From Paraburkholderia solitsugae (lineage in GTDB: Bacteria; Pseudomonadota; Gammaproteobacteria; Burkholderiales; Burkholderiaceae): 64,000 nt of DNA. The notes below the pieces were generated by a model. That model made no database searches, was not told the DNA's origin, and saw only the letters and a list, made by a program, of their open reading frames with translations. Of this stretch, positions 17,832 to 25,645 are shown piece by piece (within the stretch, counting starts at the first letter, position 1; the number at the start of each line of letters is the position of its first letter). The stretch lies in NCBI RefSeq assembly GCF_013177695.1, contig NZ_WOEY01000166.1, positions 107,872 to 171,871 of the forward strand. The letters run 5' to 3'. The translations under genes and the position numbers were made by a program.

Positions 17832-17880
17832 ATGGCATCTCTGATGGATGGGATATTCCCTTCATGTCCTTACGCCAAAG

Positions 17881-17915
17881 CGCGGCGGCGACGACAGATA
17901 GACGTCGCCGCCGCG
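17881..17915 (-). terminator. Hairpin terminator after hutH
   Basis: Perfect 13-base arms CGCGGCGGCGACG and CGTCGCCGCCGCG around a nine-base loop, directly after the hutH stop. The T run that follows is poor, but position and stem strength support transcription termination of the histidine operon. Confidence 0.65.
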
Positions 17916-17920
17916 CACAA

Positions 17921-19474
17921 TCAAACCGTCGCAGCCCGGTGACTTGGCAGCAACGTGGTGACGGTTTCCGGCGCCTTGCAGTCTGACACCCACGCTTTCA
18001 TCGCAGCGATATCGTCCGCGAAAAAGCGGTCCTTTTCATAAAAGGCCACGTTCTCGCGAATGTTCCCGATCACACGTTCGAGCGCGGCGCTTGAACGCAG
18101 CGGGCGATGAAACTCGATGCCTTGCGCTGCGGCCATCGCTTCGATACCGACTACAACGGCGGTGTTTTCCGCCATGTCACCCAGGCGCCGTGCGGCGAAC
18201 GTCGCCATCGACACGTGATCTTCCTGATTGGCCGAGGTCGGCAAACTGTCGACGCTTGCCGGATGGGCGAGTGATTTGTTTTCCGATGCAAGCGCCGCGG
18301 CCGTGACCTGCGCAATCATGAATCCCGAGTGGAGACCGCCATCGCTTACGAGGAACGGCGGCAAGCCCGACAGGTTCGAATCGAGCAGCAAGGCGAGACG
18401 ACGTTCGGAAATCGCACCGATTTCAGCGATCGCGATCGCGATGTCGTCTGCTGCGATCGCGACTGGCTCGGCGTGGAAATTCCCTCCCGACAGCACGTCG
18501 CCTTCGTCGGCAAAGACGAGCGGATTGTCCGAGGCCGCATTTGCTTCGATACGCAACACTTCAGCGGCGTGGCGCAACTGGTCCAGGCACGCACCCATGA
18601 CCTGGGGCTGGCAGCGGATCGAATACGGATCCTGCACGCGTCCGCAGTCGCGATGTGACGAAACGATCGGGCTGTCTCCGAGGAGTGCCCGGTAAGCGGC
18701 GGCCACATCGATCTGACCCGGCTGCCCGCGCGCCGCGTGAATGCGGCTGTCGAACGGCGTGAGCGATCCCTTGATCGCTTCGAGCGACAGCGCACCAGCG
18801 AGAACGGCGGACGCGAACACGTCTTCCGCAGCGAACAGGCCCACCAGTGCTAACGCCGTGGAAACTTGCGTGCCATTGAGGAACGCGAGCCCTTCTTTCG
18901 GGCCGAGCTGCAGCGGCTCGAGTCCGGCATGGCGCAATCCCTCGATTGCGGTGACCCGTTCGCCGCCAACGCGTGCGTGTCCAACGCCGATCAGCACCGC
19001 GGTCATATGCGCGAGCGGTGCAAGATCGCCCGATGCGCCGACCGATCCCTTCGCTGGAATGCAGGGGTAGACGCCAGCGTTGAGCAAACGCACTAGCGCA
19101 TGAATCGCGTCCGGCCTCACGCCGGAATGACCGCGGGCGAGGCTGATGGCCTTCAGTGTCATGATCAGGCGCACCGTGCTGTCGGCGAGGAGGGAGCCGG
19201 TGCCGACGCTGTGCGAGAGCACGAGATTTTTTTGCAACTCGGCGAGCTTGTCAGATGGAATGACGGTTTGGGCCATCTTGCCAAAGCCGGTGTTGATTCC
19301 GTAGACCACCTGACCGCGTGCGATCACATCGTCGATCACCGCATGGCTGCGTTCGACCGACGCAAACGCACTGGGGTCGATTTCAATGGGCGTGGTGTTG
19401 CGCAGCACGCTGCGCAACTGATCGAGCCGGACCTTGCCCGGCACGAGAGTAATAACGTTGTCGATCTGTTTCAT
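17921..19474 (-). CDS. hutH: Histidine ammonia-lyase
   Basis: A 517-residue MIO-type ammonia-lyase that converts histidine to urocanate and ammonia, the first step of histidine use. The MIO cofactor triad is Ala147-Ser148-Gly149 in GSVGASGDLAPLAHM. The substrate-selecting pair is Ser-His in LVLSHSVGTG, as expected for histidine rather than tyrosine or phenylalanine. The catalytic YGINTGFG loop is at 59-66. The length agrees with bacterial HutH (about 510). It is the last gene of a seven-gene minus-strand operon, 39 bases after hutC, and a strong hairpin follows. The later pathway genes (hutU, hutI, hutF/G) are not in the window. Confidence 0.95.
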   Translation of the reverse strand: MKQIDNVITLVPGKVRLDQLRSVLRNTTPIEIDPSAFASVERSHAVIDDVIARGQVVYGINTGFGKMAQTVIPSDKLAELQKNLVLSHSVGTGSLLADSTVRLIMTLKAISLARGHSGVRPDAIHALVRLLNAGVYPCIPAKGSVGASGDLAPLAHMTAVLIGVGHARVGGERVTAIEGLRHAGLEPLQLGPKEGLAFLNGTQVSTALALVGLFAAEDVFASAVLAGALSLEAIKGSLTPFDSRIHAARGQPGQIDVAAAYRALLGDSPIVSSHRDCGRVQDPYSIRCQPQVMGACLDQLRHAAEVLRIEANAASDNPLVFADEGDVLSGGNFHAEPVAIAADDIAIAIAEIGAISERRLALLLDSNLSGLPPFLVSDGGLHSGFMIAQVTAAALASENKSLAHPASVDSLPTSANQEDHVSMATFAARRLGDMAENTAVVVGIEAMAAAQGIEFHRPLRSSAALERVIGNIRENVAFYEKDRFFADDIAAMKAWVSDCKAPETVTTLLPSHRAATV

Positions 19475-19513
19475 GACTGTCCGATATGAGCGAGTGAAGA
19501 AAACGCGGCAGCG

Positions 19514-20230
19514 CTAGCCTTGTCGCTGGGCGACATCGGGGGTAAAGCGGCAACCAAGCCGGTAGCGCGACCCTGGATGGACGAACCGGGAGAAAGTGAC
19601 GGCGACACCGCCCGTCCACGTACGCCGCACCAGGGTGAGGCAGGGCTCCTCGTCGGATATTTCCAGCAGTTGTGCCTCAGTGGCGGTGACAAGGCCCGCA
19701 TCGACGACGTGTTCGATTTCATCCAGCGGCACCGTGCTGTACAGATAGGCAGACGGGCGTGTGCTGTTGAAGTCCTGTTCGAGAAACGCCGGCGCCACTG
19801 CAGGATTGACATATCGATCTTCCAGCTGGACCGGCAGGCCATTTTCCCGGTGCACGCAGATCACGTGGAACACCGAGGCGCCCGGCTCGAGTCCCAGCGC
19901 GTTCGATACAACGGCCGGCGCGGTTTCCCGTCTTTGCAGCAATGTCTTGAAGCTGTACTCATGACCACGCGAGCGGATTTCGTCGCCGATATGGGCGATC
20001 ATCAGCAGCGTGGATTGCGGCTTACTCTCCGCGACGAACGTGCCGACGCCCGATAGCCGGGTGAGCAGGCCTTCGTCGCTCAGTTCGCGCAAGGCGCGAT
20101 TCACCGTCATGCGCGACACGCCGAGTGTTTCGACCAGGCTTAGCTCGGATGGAATGCGATCGCCCGATCGCCATGTGCCCGCGTCGATAGTGGTCCGGAT
20201 GTAGGTCTTGACGCGCTCGTAGCGGGCCAT
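19514..20230 (-). CDS. hutC: Histidine utilisation repressor HutC (GntR family)
   Basis: A GntR/HutC-subfamily repressor of 238 residues. The winged helix (about 5-70) has IPSELSLVETLGVSRMTVNRALRELSDEGLL. The C-terminal UTRA domain contains IQLEDRYVNP-type sequence (PVQLEDRYVNPAVAPAFLEQDF), which binds urocanate-like effectors in HutC. The frame is open to 20455 inside the upstream aminotransferase gene, but Met 20230 matches the family start and has GAAGGG at a good distance. It probably controls its own operon through the GTATATAC sites near 24677 and 24753 (inference from the HutC operator type). Confidence 0.9.
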   Translation of the reverse strand: MARYERVKTYIRTTIDAGTWRSGDRIPSELSLVETLGVSRMTVNRALRELSDEGLLTRLSGVGTFVAESKPQSTLLMIAHIGDEIRSRGHEYSFKTLLQRRETAPAVVSNALGLEPGASVFHVICVHRENGLPVQLEDRYVNPAVAPAFLEQDFNSTRPSAYLYSTVPLDEIEHVVDAGLVTATEAQLLEISDEEPCLTLVRRTWTGGVAVTFSRFVHPGSRYRLGCRFTPDVAQRQG

Positions 20231-20339
20231 GGTCGGCCCTTCGACCGTTACTTCAAATGCTGGCGTACGCCGGACTGTGCGTTTTCCATTCACGCCCGCC
20301 TGGTTTGTCACATCATTCACTGAGGCGCGTGAGTTACGT

Positions 20340-21491
20340 TCAGTGGATTTCAATTTGTGATCCTCTGCTATGTACTGCGCCCAGACTAGTGAGCACCTCG
20401 ATAAACAGATCGTTGTCGTCGCGGCTGCCGATCGAGACGCGCAGACAGTCCGCATAGCCTTTTTCTCGCCATGGTTTGACGATCACGCCTTCACGTAACA
20501 GTCGCTGCGACAGCGCGACCGCATCCTCATAGGCATCGAAAAACAGAAAATTCGCACAAGACCGCGCGGGCCGATAGCCGAGCGCGAGCAACGATGCACG
20601 CATTGCCTCGCGTTCGCTGCTCACGTGCGCAACGCTAGCGGCAACGTGCTCCGGGTCGGACAGGGCCGCAACCGCGGCACACTGCGCGAGGTGATTGATA
20701 TTGAATGGCGTACGCACCCGGTTCATCAGATCGGCGAGCCGCCAGTCCGATGCGATGCCATACCCGATCCGCAGACCAGCAAGCCCATACGCTTTGGAGA
20801 AAGTCCGCAGCACGAGCCATGGCAAGCCGGATTCCGCCAGCAATGCCAGGCAGTCCGCATAACCCGGCGTGGCGACGGCATACTCGTAATACGCTTCGTC
20901 CCAGACGACCAGCGTGCCGGGCGACACACAGGACCGCAGGCGCCTGATCTGCGCGCCGTCCATCGCACAGCCAACAGGATTGGACGGGTTGCTCACCAGC
21001 AGCATCCGGGTGTGGGGCTTGAGCGCCGCGCAAAGGGCGTCAACGTCAAATTCGAAGCCGCGCATCGGAACGGTCGTCACGGTAGCGCCGACGCTTTGCG
21101 GGCAGATGACGTGCAGTCCGAACGACGGCACCACGGTGACCACCTCGTCACCGGGCGCAAGAAACGTGTGTGCCGCTACGGACAGGAGATCTTCGGAGCC
21201 GTTGCCGAACACCAGTTGGCCGGCATCGACGGGAAGACGGGCCGCCAGTGCGGCCCGCAGCAAACCGCAGGCTGGGTCGGGATAAACGGCGATGCCGTCG
21301 GCCAGCGCCTGCGCCAGCGCATCGGTAACGCATGGGCTTGCACCGTACGGATTTTCATTGCTGGCGAGTTTGGCGATGCGTGTCACACCGAACTGCTCGC
21401 GGACATGTGCCGCGGACAACCCCGCGTTATACGCAGGCAATGCACGCACTTCGGGGCGAAGGGCGCCAATGAGCGCATCGGTAGGGGTCAT
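20340..21491 (-). CDS. HisC-like aminotransferase (class I/II)
   Basis: A 383-residue PLP aminotransferase of the histidinol-phosphate/aromatic type. Motifs are LASNENPYGASP, GNGSEDLLSVAAHTF, LLVSNPSNPVG and the cofactor lysine in TFSKAYGLAGLRIGYG. The start overlaps the ABC ATPase stop by four bases (ATGA), so the two are coupled. Placed between a histidine-type transporter and hutC/hutH, it is unlikely to serve histidine synthesis. Transamination of the imported amino acid, or of a related imidazole compound, is more likely (inference). The name hisC is avoided for that reason. Confidence 0.85.
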   Translation of the reverse strand: MTPTDALIGALRPEVRALPAYNAGLSAAHVREQFGVTRIAKLASNENPYGASPCVTDALAQALADGIAVYPDPACGLLRAALAARLPVDAGQLVFGNGSEDLLSVAAHTFLAPGDEVVTVVPSFGLHVICPQSVGATVTTVPMRGFEFDVDALCAALKPHTRMLLVSNPSNPVGCAMDGAQIRRLRSCVSPGTLVVWDEAYYEYAVATPGYADCLALLAESGLPWLVLRTFSKAYGLAGLRIGYGIASDWRLADLMNRVRTPFNINHLAQCAAVAALSDPEHVAASVAHVSSEREAMRASLLALGYRPARSCANFLFFDAYEDAVALSQRLLREGVIVKPWREKGYADCLRVSIGSRDDNDLFIEVLTSLGAVHSRGSQIEIH

Positions 21492-22351
21492 GCTGTCTCC
21501 GTGTCGTTGCTTCGCGTCCAGAACGCGTTGCGGTCAAAGTAGTTCTGCAGGAACTGACGCAGGCGCGGCTGGGCTGCATCGTGAAAGACCTGCTGCGGCG
21601 ATCCCTGCACGGCGATCTTGCCCTGATCGATGAACACCACTTTGTCGGCGACCTGAGCGGCGAAACCCATTTCATGGGTGACGACCATCATCGTCATACC
21701 GTCGCGCGCGAGCTGTTTCATCACCTGCAATACTTCGCCCACCAGTTCGGGGTCGAGCGCGGAGGTGGGCTCGTCGAACAGCATGATGTGCGGTTCCATC
21801 GCCAGCGCGCGCGCGATGGCGACGCGCTGCTGCTGGCCACCCGAGAGCTTGGCCGGATAGGCATCGGCCTTGTGGGCGAGACCGACGGTCTCCAGCATCG
21901 CCATGCCGCGCCGCTTCGCTTCGTCGCGCGACTGGCCGCGCACGCGCTGCAGTGCCTCGATGACGTTGCCGAGCGCGGTCATGTGCGGCCACAGGTTGAA
22001 CTGCTGGAACACCATGCCGACGTTGCGCCGTACCCGGTTGATCTCGCCCTGCGAGGCCCGCACGCGGCGGCCGTTGCGTTCGGTGTAACCGAGCAGTTCG
22101 CCTTCGATCTGCACTTCACCCCGGTCATAGGTTTCCAGCGCCGCGATACAGCGCAACAAGGTGCTTTTGCCCGAGCCGGACGGCCCGATGACGCAGACCA
22201 CTTCGGATTTGGCGATTTCGAGGTCGACGCCGCGTAACACTTCAATTTCGCCATACTGCTTGCCGAGCTCACGCACCTGGATCAGGGGCTGGCGCGTGGG
22301 AGGCGTGGCGTTCGGGATAGGACTGGTAGACATATCAGTAATGGCATTCAT
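21488..22351 (-). CDS. Polar amino-acid ABC transporter ATPase (HisP/GlnQ type)
   Basis: A 287-residue ABC ATPase. Walker A is GPSGSGKST, the signature is LSGGQQQRVAIARALA, and Walker B is HIMLFDEPTSALDPE. The FQQFNLWPHMTALGNV Q-loop region is typical of polar amino-acid importers. The N-terminal 25 residues, rich in Pro and Thr, are extra compared with the usual 240-260 residue family length. It energises the two permeases encoded upstream, and its stop overlaps the aminotransferase start. Confidence 0.93.
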   Translation of the reverse strand: MNAITDMSTSPIPNATPPTRQPLIQVRELGKQYGEIEVLRGVDLEIAKSEVVCVIGPSGSGKSTLLRCIAALETYDRGEVQIEGELLGYTERNGRRVRASQGEINRVRRNVGMVFQQFNLWPHMTALGNVIEALQRVRGQSRDEAKRRGMAMLETVGLAHKADAYPAKLSGGQQQRVAIARALAMEPHIMLFDEPTSALDPELVGEVLQVMKQLARDGMTMMVVTHEMGFAAQVADKVVFIDQGKIAVQGSPQQVFHDAAQPRLRQFLQNYFDRNAFWTRSNDTETA

Positions 22352-22366
22352 GGCTGGGGATCCCTG

Positions 22367-23029
22367 TCAGGCGTAAATACGGGCAAGACGTTTCTCTGCC
22401 CATGCGCCGGCGCGTGACGTTGTTTCGACCAACGCGAGGTAGCAGACGCACAGCACGAGCAGGGTTTCCATAAAGGCGAACGTCGCTGAGCCGATCCCCG
22501 TCAGTACGAAGGTGAGCTCGGGTACGGTGACGATCGACAGGACGGCGGTTTCCTTGCTCAGCACGATGGTGAGATTGGTGAGTGCGGGCACGATCAGCAC
22601 GAGCATCTGCGGGAGCTGAACGCGCCATACCGTCTGCAGGCGGGACAACCCGAGGCATTGCGCCGCTTCGATATGGCCCTTCGGGACCGAGCGGAATCCC
22701 GAGCGAAACGCCTCTGCAAAATAGGCGCTGCTATAGAGACCAAGCCCGATGACACCCGCCGTCATCGGCTCGAGTGTCAGGCCAAACGATGGACCGCCGT
22801 AGTAGAGCAGAAAGAGCTGGATGAGAAACGGCGTGCCGCGGAAGAACTCGACATAGGCACGCAGCAGTGCACGTAACCAGCGGCTGCCGAACAATTGCAG
22901 GACCGCGATCATGAAGCCGATGAACATGCCGATGAGAACGCCCGCAGTCCATGTGCCGATGGTGTAGGCGAGACCGGAGAGTATCGGTTGAAGGTTGTGC
23001 GTGACGACGGTGGGATCGAACTGTTTCAT
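22367..23029 (-). CDS. Polar amino-acid ABC transporter permease 2
   Basis: A 220-residue inner-membrane permease of the HisM/GltK type with about five membrane segments. The EAA loop region reads SGFRSVPKGHIEAAQCLGLSRLQTVWRVQLPQ, which contacts the ATPase. It lies ten bases from the preceding permease gene and 15 from the ATPase gene, a tight operon. Substrate specificity comes from the binding protein at 23779-24603. Confidence 0.92.
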   Translation of the reverse strand: MKQFDPTVVTHNLQPILSGLAYTIGTWTAGVLIGMFIGFMIAVLQLFGSRWLRALLRAYVEFFRGTPFLIQLFLLYYGGPSFGLTLEPMTAGVIGLGLYSSAYFAEAFRSGFRSVPKGHIEAAQCLGLSRLQTVWRVQLPQMLVLIVPALTNLTIVLSKETAVLSIVTVPELTFVLTGIGSATFAFMETLLVLCVCYLALVETTSRAGAWAEKRLARIYA

Positions 23030-23038
23030 CGTAGGGCC

Positions 23039-23698
23039 TCATGCGTGTAGTCGGTGTTCGGCCAGATGAGCAAGCGCCGCAAGCGTGCCGTTGATCACCA
23101 AGTAGATCAGACCAGCAGCCAGATACGCTTCAAGTGGCCGATAGGTCCCGGCGGCAATGTTCTGAGCGGTGCGAGTGATTTCAGCGACGCCGACAACGGA
23201 GATCAGCGACGATGCCTTGATCAGCAGCACCATCTCGTTCGCGAGCGAGGGCAGGGTGAGCCGGAACGCCTGTGGCACCTGCACGCGCCGCAGCATGTCG
23301 AACGGGCGGATGCCCAGCATGCGGGCGGCCTCCATCTGACCGGGCGGAATGCTCAGAAAGCCGCCACGGAGGATTTCCGCGACGTACGAGGCGGAACACA
23401 ACGAGACCGCGCTGATTGCCGCGACCAGCGGCGGCACGTTGATGCCCACAAAGGGCAGCAGGTAGTACACCAGAAGCAGTTGCACGAGCAGCGGTACGCC
23501 ACGGAAAAAGAACACGTAGGCGCCGGCGCACGCACGCATGACCGGGTGAGCGGAAAGTCGCGCGGCGCACACGCCGAGCGCCAGGAAAAAGCCGATCACC
23601 AGACCGGCGAGCGAGATTCGCACGGTGGCAATCGCCGCGTGTAGCAACAGAGGTAGAGCTTGTGCAAACACAGTCGGACTGAACATGGCTGGGAGCAT
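23039..23698 (-). CDS. Polar amino-acid ABC transporter permease 1
   Basis: A 219-residue permease of the HisQ/GlnP type. It has about five membrane segments, the FFRGVPLLVQLLLVYYLLP segment and an EAA loop (GGFLSIPPGQMEAARMLGIRPFDMLRRVQVPQ). It forms a heterodimer with the next permease in the operon (known for the family). It follows the binding-protein gene after 80 bases. Confidence 0.92.
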   Translation of the reverse strand: MLPAMFSPTVFAQALPLLLHAAIATVRISLAGLVIGFFLALGVCAARLSAHPVMRACAGAYVFFFRGVPLLVQLLLVYYLLPFVGINVPPLVAAISAVSLCSASYVAEILRGGFLSIPPGQMEAARMLGIRPFDMLRRVQVPQAFRLTLPSLANEMVLLIKASSLISVVGVAEITRTAQNIAAGTYRPLEAYLAAGLIYLVINGTLAALAHLAEHRLHA

Positions 23699-23778
23699 CG
23701 AAGTGTGTGGGCGGTAAGGTCAATCAGACGTGTGCGGCGTCGGACCGCCGCACACGTCCAAAGACCGGTGTGGCTCGC

Positions 23779-24603
23779 TCAATAATTCGGCGTAGGCAGC
23801 GTGCCCGGCGTGTCCATTGCGACGCCAAGCCACTTCTTCTGCAAGGCCGCGAGACGTCCGTCTTTGTTCATCTTGACAAGCGCGGCGTCGAACGCATCAA
23901 GCAGCGTCTTGCTGTCCTCATCCTTGCGCATGCAGTAGGCGTAGTAGACCTTCGCGCCGAACGACGGCTGCATGACAGCGAACGTGTCGGGCCGCTGTTT
24001 GGCGACATAGGCGATATTGGTCACCGAGTTCGCCACCGCGACGATGCGTCCAGCGGCGAGATCGGAGTAAGCCTGATTGAAGTCGACGTACTCGCGGATT
24101 TCAGGCGGCTTGGGCAGCGTCGCCGCCCAGGTTTTCAGCTGTTCGTACTGTGCCGTGCTCTTGCCCGCGCCAACCGTCTTGCCGGCGATATCCGACGCCT
24201 GCTTGAGGGACGTGTCGCCGGTGCGCTTGAGCAGCGCATCGGTCGCGTCGGCGATCGGAAGGGTATAGGCGTAGCGGTCCGCGCGCGCCTTCGTCACCGT
24301 CAGCGGGCCGCCGACCATGTCGAATTTGTGCGCTTCCAGTCCGGGCAGCACGCTCGGCCACGGCAGGTCGATGAAGCGCACCTTCACGCCCAGTTCCTTG
24401 CCAATTTCAGCGAACAGGTCCTTGTTGAAGCCGGCCTGCTGCCCGTTCTCCAGAAAGTCGAACGGCGCGAACTGCATCTCCGTGCCGACCACCAGTTCGC
24501 CGGCTTTGCGCACGTTGGCCAGGTCGTCCGCGTGAGCGCACAGGCTTGCCGCGCACAACGCCAACGTCACCGCACAACTCTTCCAGCCTGCCACCTTGAC
24601 CAT
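23779..24603 (-). CDS. Polar amino-acid ABC transporter binding protein (histidine-type)
   Basis: A 274-residue periplasmic binding protein of the SBP_bac_3 family. The signal peptide is MVKVAGWKSCAVTLALCAASLCAHA, and the mature part has TEMQFAPFDFLENGQQAGFNKDLFAEIGKELGV, the ligand-pocket start of the family. The frame is open to 25017, but Met 24603 has an excellent AGGAGA site. It is the first gene of the operon that ends in hutC-hutH, so histidine or a close relative is the likely ligand. The promoter lies in the region with two GTATATAC sites. Confidence 0.9.
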   Translation of the reverse strand: MVKVAGWKSCAVTLALCAASLCAHADDLANVRKAGELVVGTEMQFAPFDFLENGQQAGFNKDLFAEIGKELGVKVRFIDLPWPSVLPGLEAHKFDMVGGPLTVTKARADRYAYTLPIADATDALLKRTGDTSLKQASDIAGKTVGAGKSTAQYEQLKTWAATLPKPPEIREYVDFNQAYSDLAAGRIVAVANSVTNIAYVAKQRPDTFAVMQPSFGAKVYYAYCMRKDEDSKTLLDAFDAALVKMNKDGRLAALQKKWLGVAMDTPGTLPTPNY

Positions 24604-24676
24604 GAGATTTCTCCTGAGGGATAGAACAACGTTGTAGAGGTCGCCCCGTCGGCGCCGGCCGGTTCGATGTGGCGCA

Positions 24677-24684
24677 GTATATAC
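24677..24684. promoter_or_regulatory. Putative HutC operator, proximal
   Basis: GTATATAC, a perfect 8-base palindrome in the context GCAGTATATACCGC, about 75 bases before the binding-protein start. HutC and related GntR/HutC repressors bind palindromes of the form TGTATATACA. A second copy lies 76 bases away. Binding is inferred. Confidence 0.6.
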
Positions 24685-24752
24685 CGCGATTTTTTGAAAA
24701 ATACCTGGTTTTTCAGCATCGTTTACCCATGGTTGCGGTTTACATTTATGCG

Positions 24753-24760
24753 GTATATAC
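24753..24760. promoter_or_regulatory. Putative HutC operator, distal
   Basis: This is the second GTATATAC palindrome, in the context TGCGGTATATACAGC. Together with the proximal copy it frames the divergent promoters of the transporter operon (minus) and of the truncated oxidase gene (plus). The flanks GCGG...CCGC are mirror images of each other. Confidence 0.6.
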
Positions 24761-24844
24761 AGCTTGTCACAGTAATCGAACCCCCATGAGTGTTTACATA
24801 TGCCTTTCAAACCCACTTTCAGATGGTTTCGTTGGAGTCGTTGT

Positions 24845-25081
24845 ATGAACAATGCTGCGTTCAATGACACGCTCGCAGCGCTACGTGAAGCGCTTGGCGA
24901 AGAGGGTGTGCGGATGGGCGCGGAGATCGGTGAACGCTCGATGACGGATTGGACGAAGCATGCCGCGACGTGGCCGCCCCCGCGCGGATGGAAGCGCAGT
25001 ACGATAGGTCGCGCCATGACTGCCGAGCAGAGGGCAATCTTTGAGCAGCGGATATATAAAGACGAGGCACCGCCGACATGA
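24845..25081 (+). pseudogene. Truncated FAD-linked oxidase (N-terminal remnant)
   Basis: A 78-codon frame. Its first 45 residues, NAAFNDTLAALREALGEEG to TDWT, match the very start of FAD-binding oxidoreductases of the glycolate-oxidase/D-lactate dehydrogenase type (about 450-470 residues). The FAD-binding domain itself is missing. The remaining codons (PRGWKRSTIGRAMT...) do not match the family and may come from the joined 3' side of a deletion. GGAG stands at the right distance, so the start is genuine. It is divergent from the histidine-type operon and shares its promoter region, which suggests a once-coregulated oxidase. Confidence 0.55.
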
Positions 25082-25182
25082 GGCTAGCTCTGTTCTGATC
25101 GCCATATCGGACTGACTGGCCGACAATCACGACCCAAGACGCGCAGGAAGGGTCATTGGGGCGGTAGCGCACAGGAGATTAC

Positions 25183-25590
25183 ATGAACCCAGTTTCCGAT
25201 CTTTCAGTTTTATTGAACACTTTGGAGCCGGTGCTCAACCCGGGTGTGTTTGTGTTTGCTTCGCTCAAGGACGGTCATGCCATTGACCCAGCCGTCATCG
25301 TTGCGTCAATCCGGGAGCCGGAGGGCTTGTCGGTCATTACGAGCGAGACGGACGCGACGATCAGCGGTTTGAATGTGTTGTTCAAATGCGCCTGGATTAC
25401 GTTGACCGTGAATTCAGCTTTGGATGCGGTGGGGTTGACTGCGGCATTCGCCAGCGCTTTGGGTCATTCCGGCATCAGTTGCAACGTGGTGGCGGGCGCG
25501 TACCACGACCATATTTTCGTTCCTCACGAATCAGCACAGACGGCGATGCAGGTACTTCATCAGTTGCAGACGGATGGAGGCATCGCGTAA
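25183..25590 (+). CDS. ACT-domain protein
   Basis: A 135-residue protein with a single ACT-like domain of the small stand-alone type (ACT_3/DUF2241-like). It has VFVFASLKDG near the start, REPEGLSVITSE, ITLTVNSALDAVGLTAAFASAL and GISCNVVAGAYHDHIFVP. ACT domains bind amino acids, but the ligand and partner here are unknown. AGGAGA precedes the Met by five bases. The gene ends at a strong hairpin shared with the convergent btuB gene. Confidence 0.85.
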   Translation: MNPVSDLSVLLNTLEPVLNPGVFVFASLKDGHAIDPAVIVASIREPEGLSVITSETDATISGLNVLFKCAWITLTVNSALDAVGLTAAFASALGHSGISCNVVAGAYHDHIFVPHESAQTAMQVLHQLQTDGGIA

Positions 25591-25605
25591 CAACTGGCAA
25601 ATGGT

Positions 25606-25637
25606 GCCCTCCCGGACGCTCACGCTACCGGGAGGGC
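25606..25637. terminator. Hairpin between convergent ACT gene and btuB
   Basis: Perfect 10-base arms GCCCTCCCGG and CCGGGAGGGC around a 12-base loop. It is followed by a T-rich stretch on the plus strand (GTGTTTT). It can end transcripts from both sides. Confidence 0.75.
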
Positions 25638-25645
25638 AATGTGTT

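Larger units (their letters stand above)
17362..17920. other. Intergenic region between the EamA gene and hutH
   Basis: About 560 bases. It contains the hutH terminator hairpin (17881-17915) and one questionable small frame at 17574-17831. The rest shows nothing recognisable apart from the expected promoter of the EamA gene. Confidence 0.5.
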
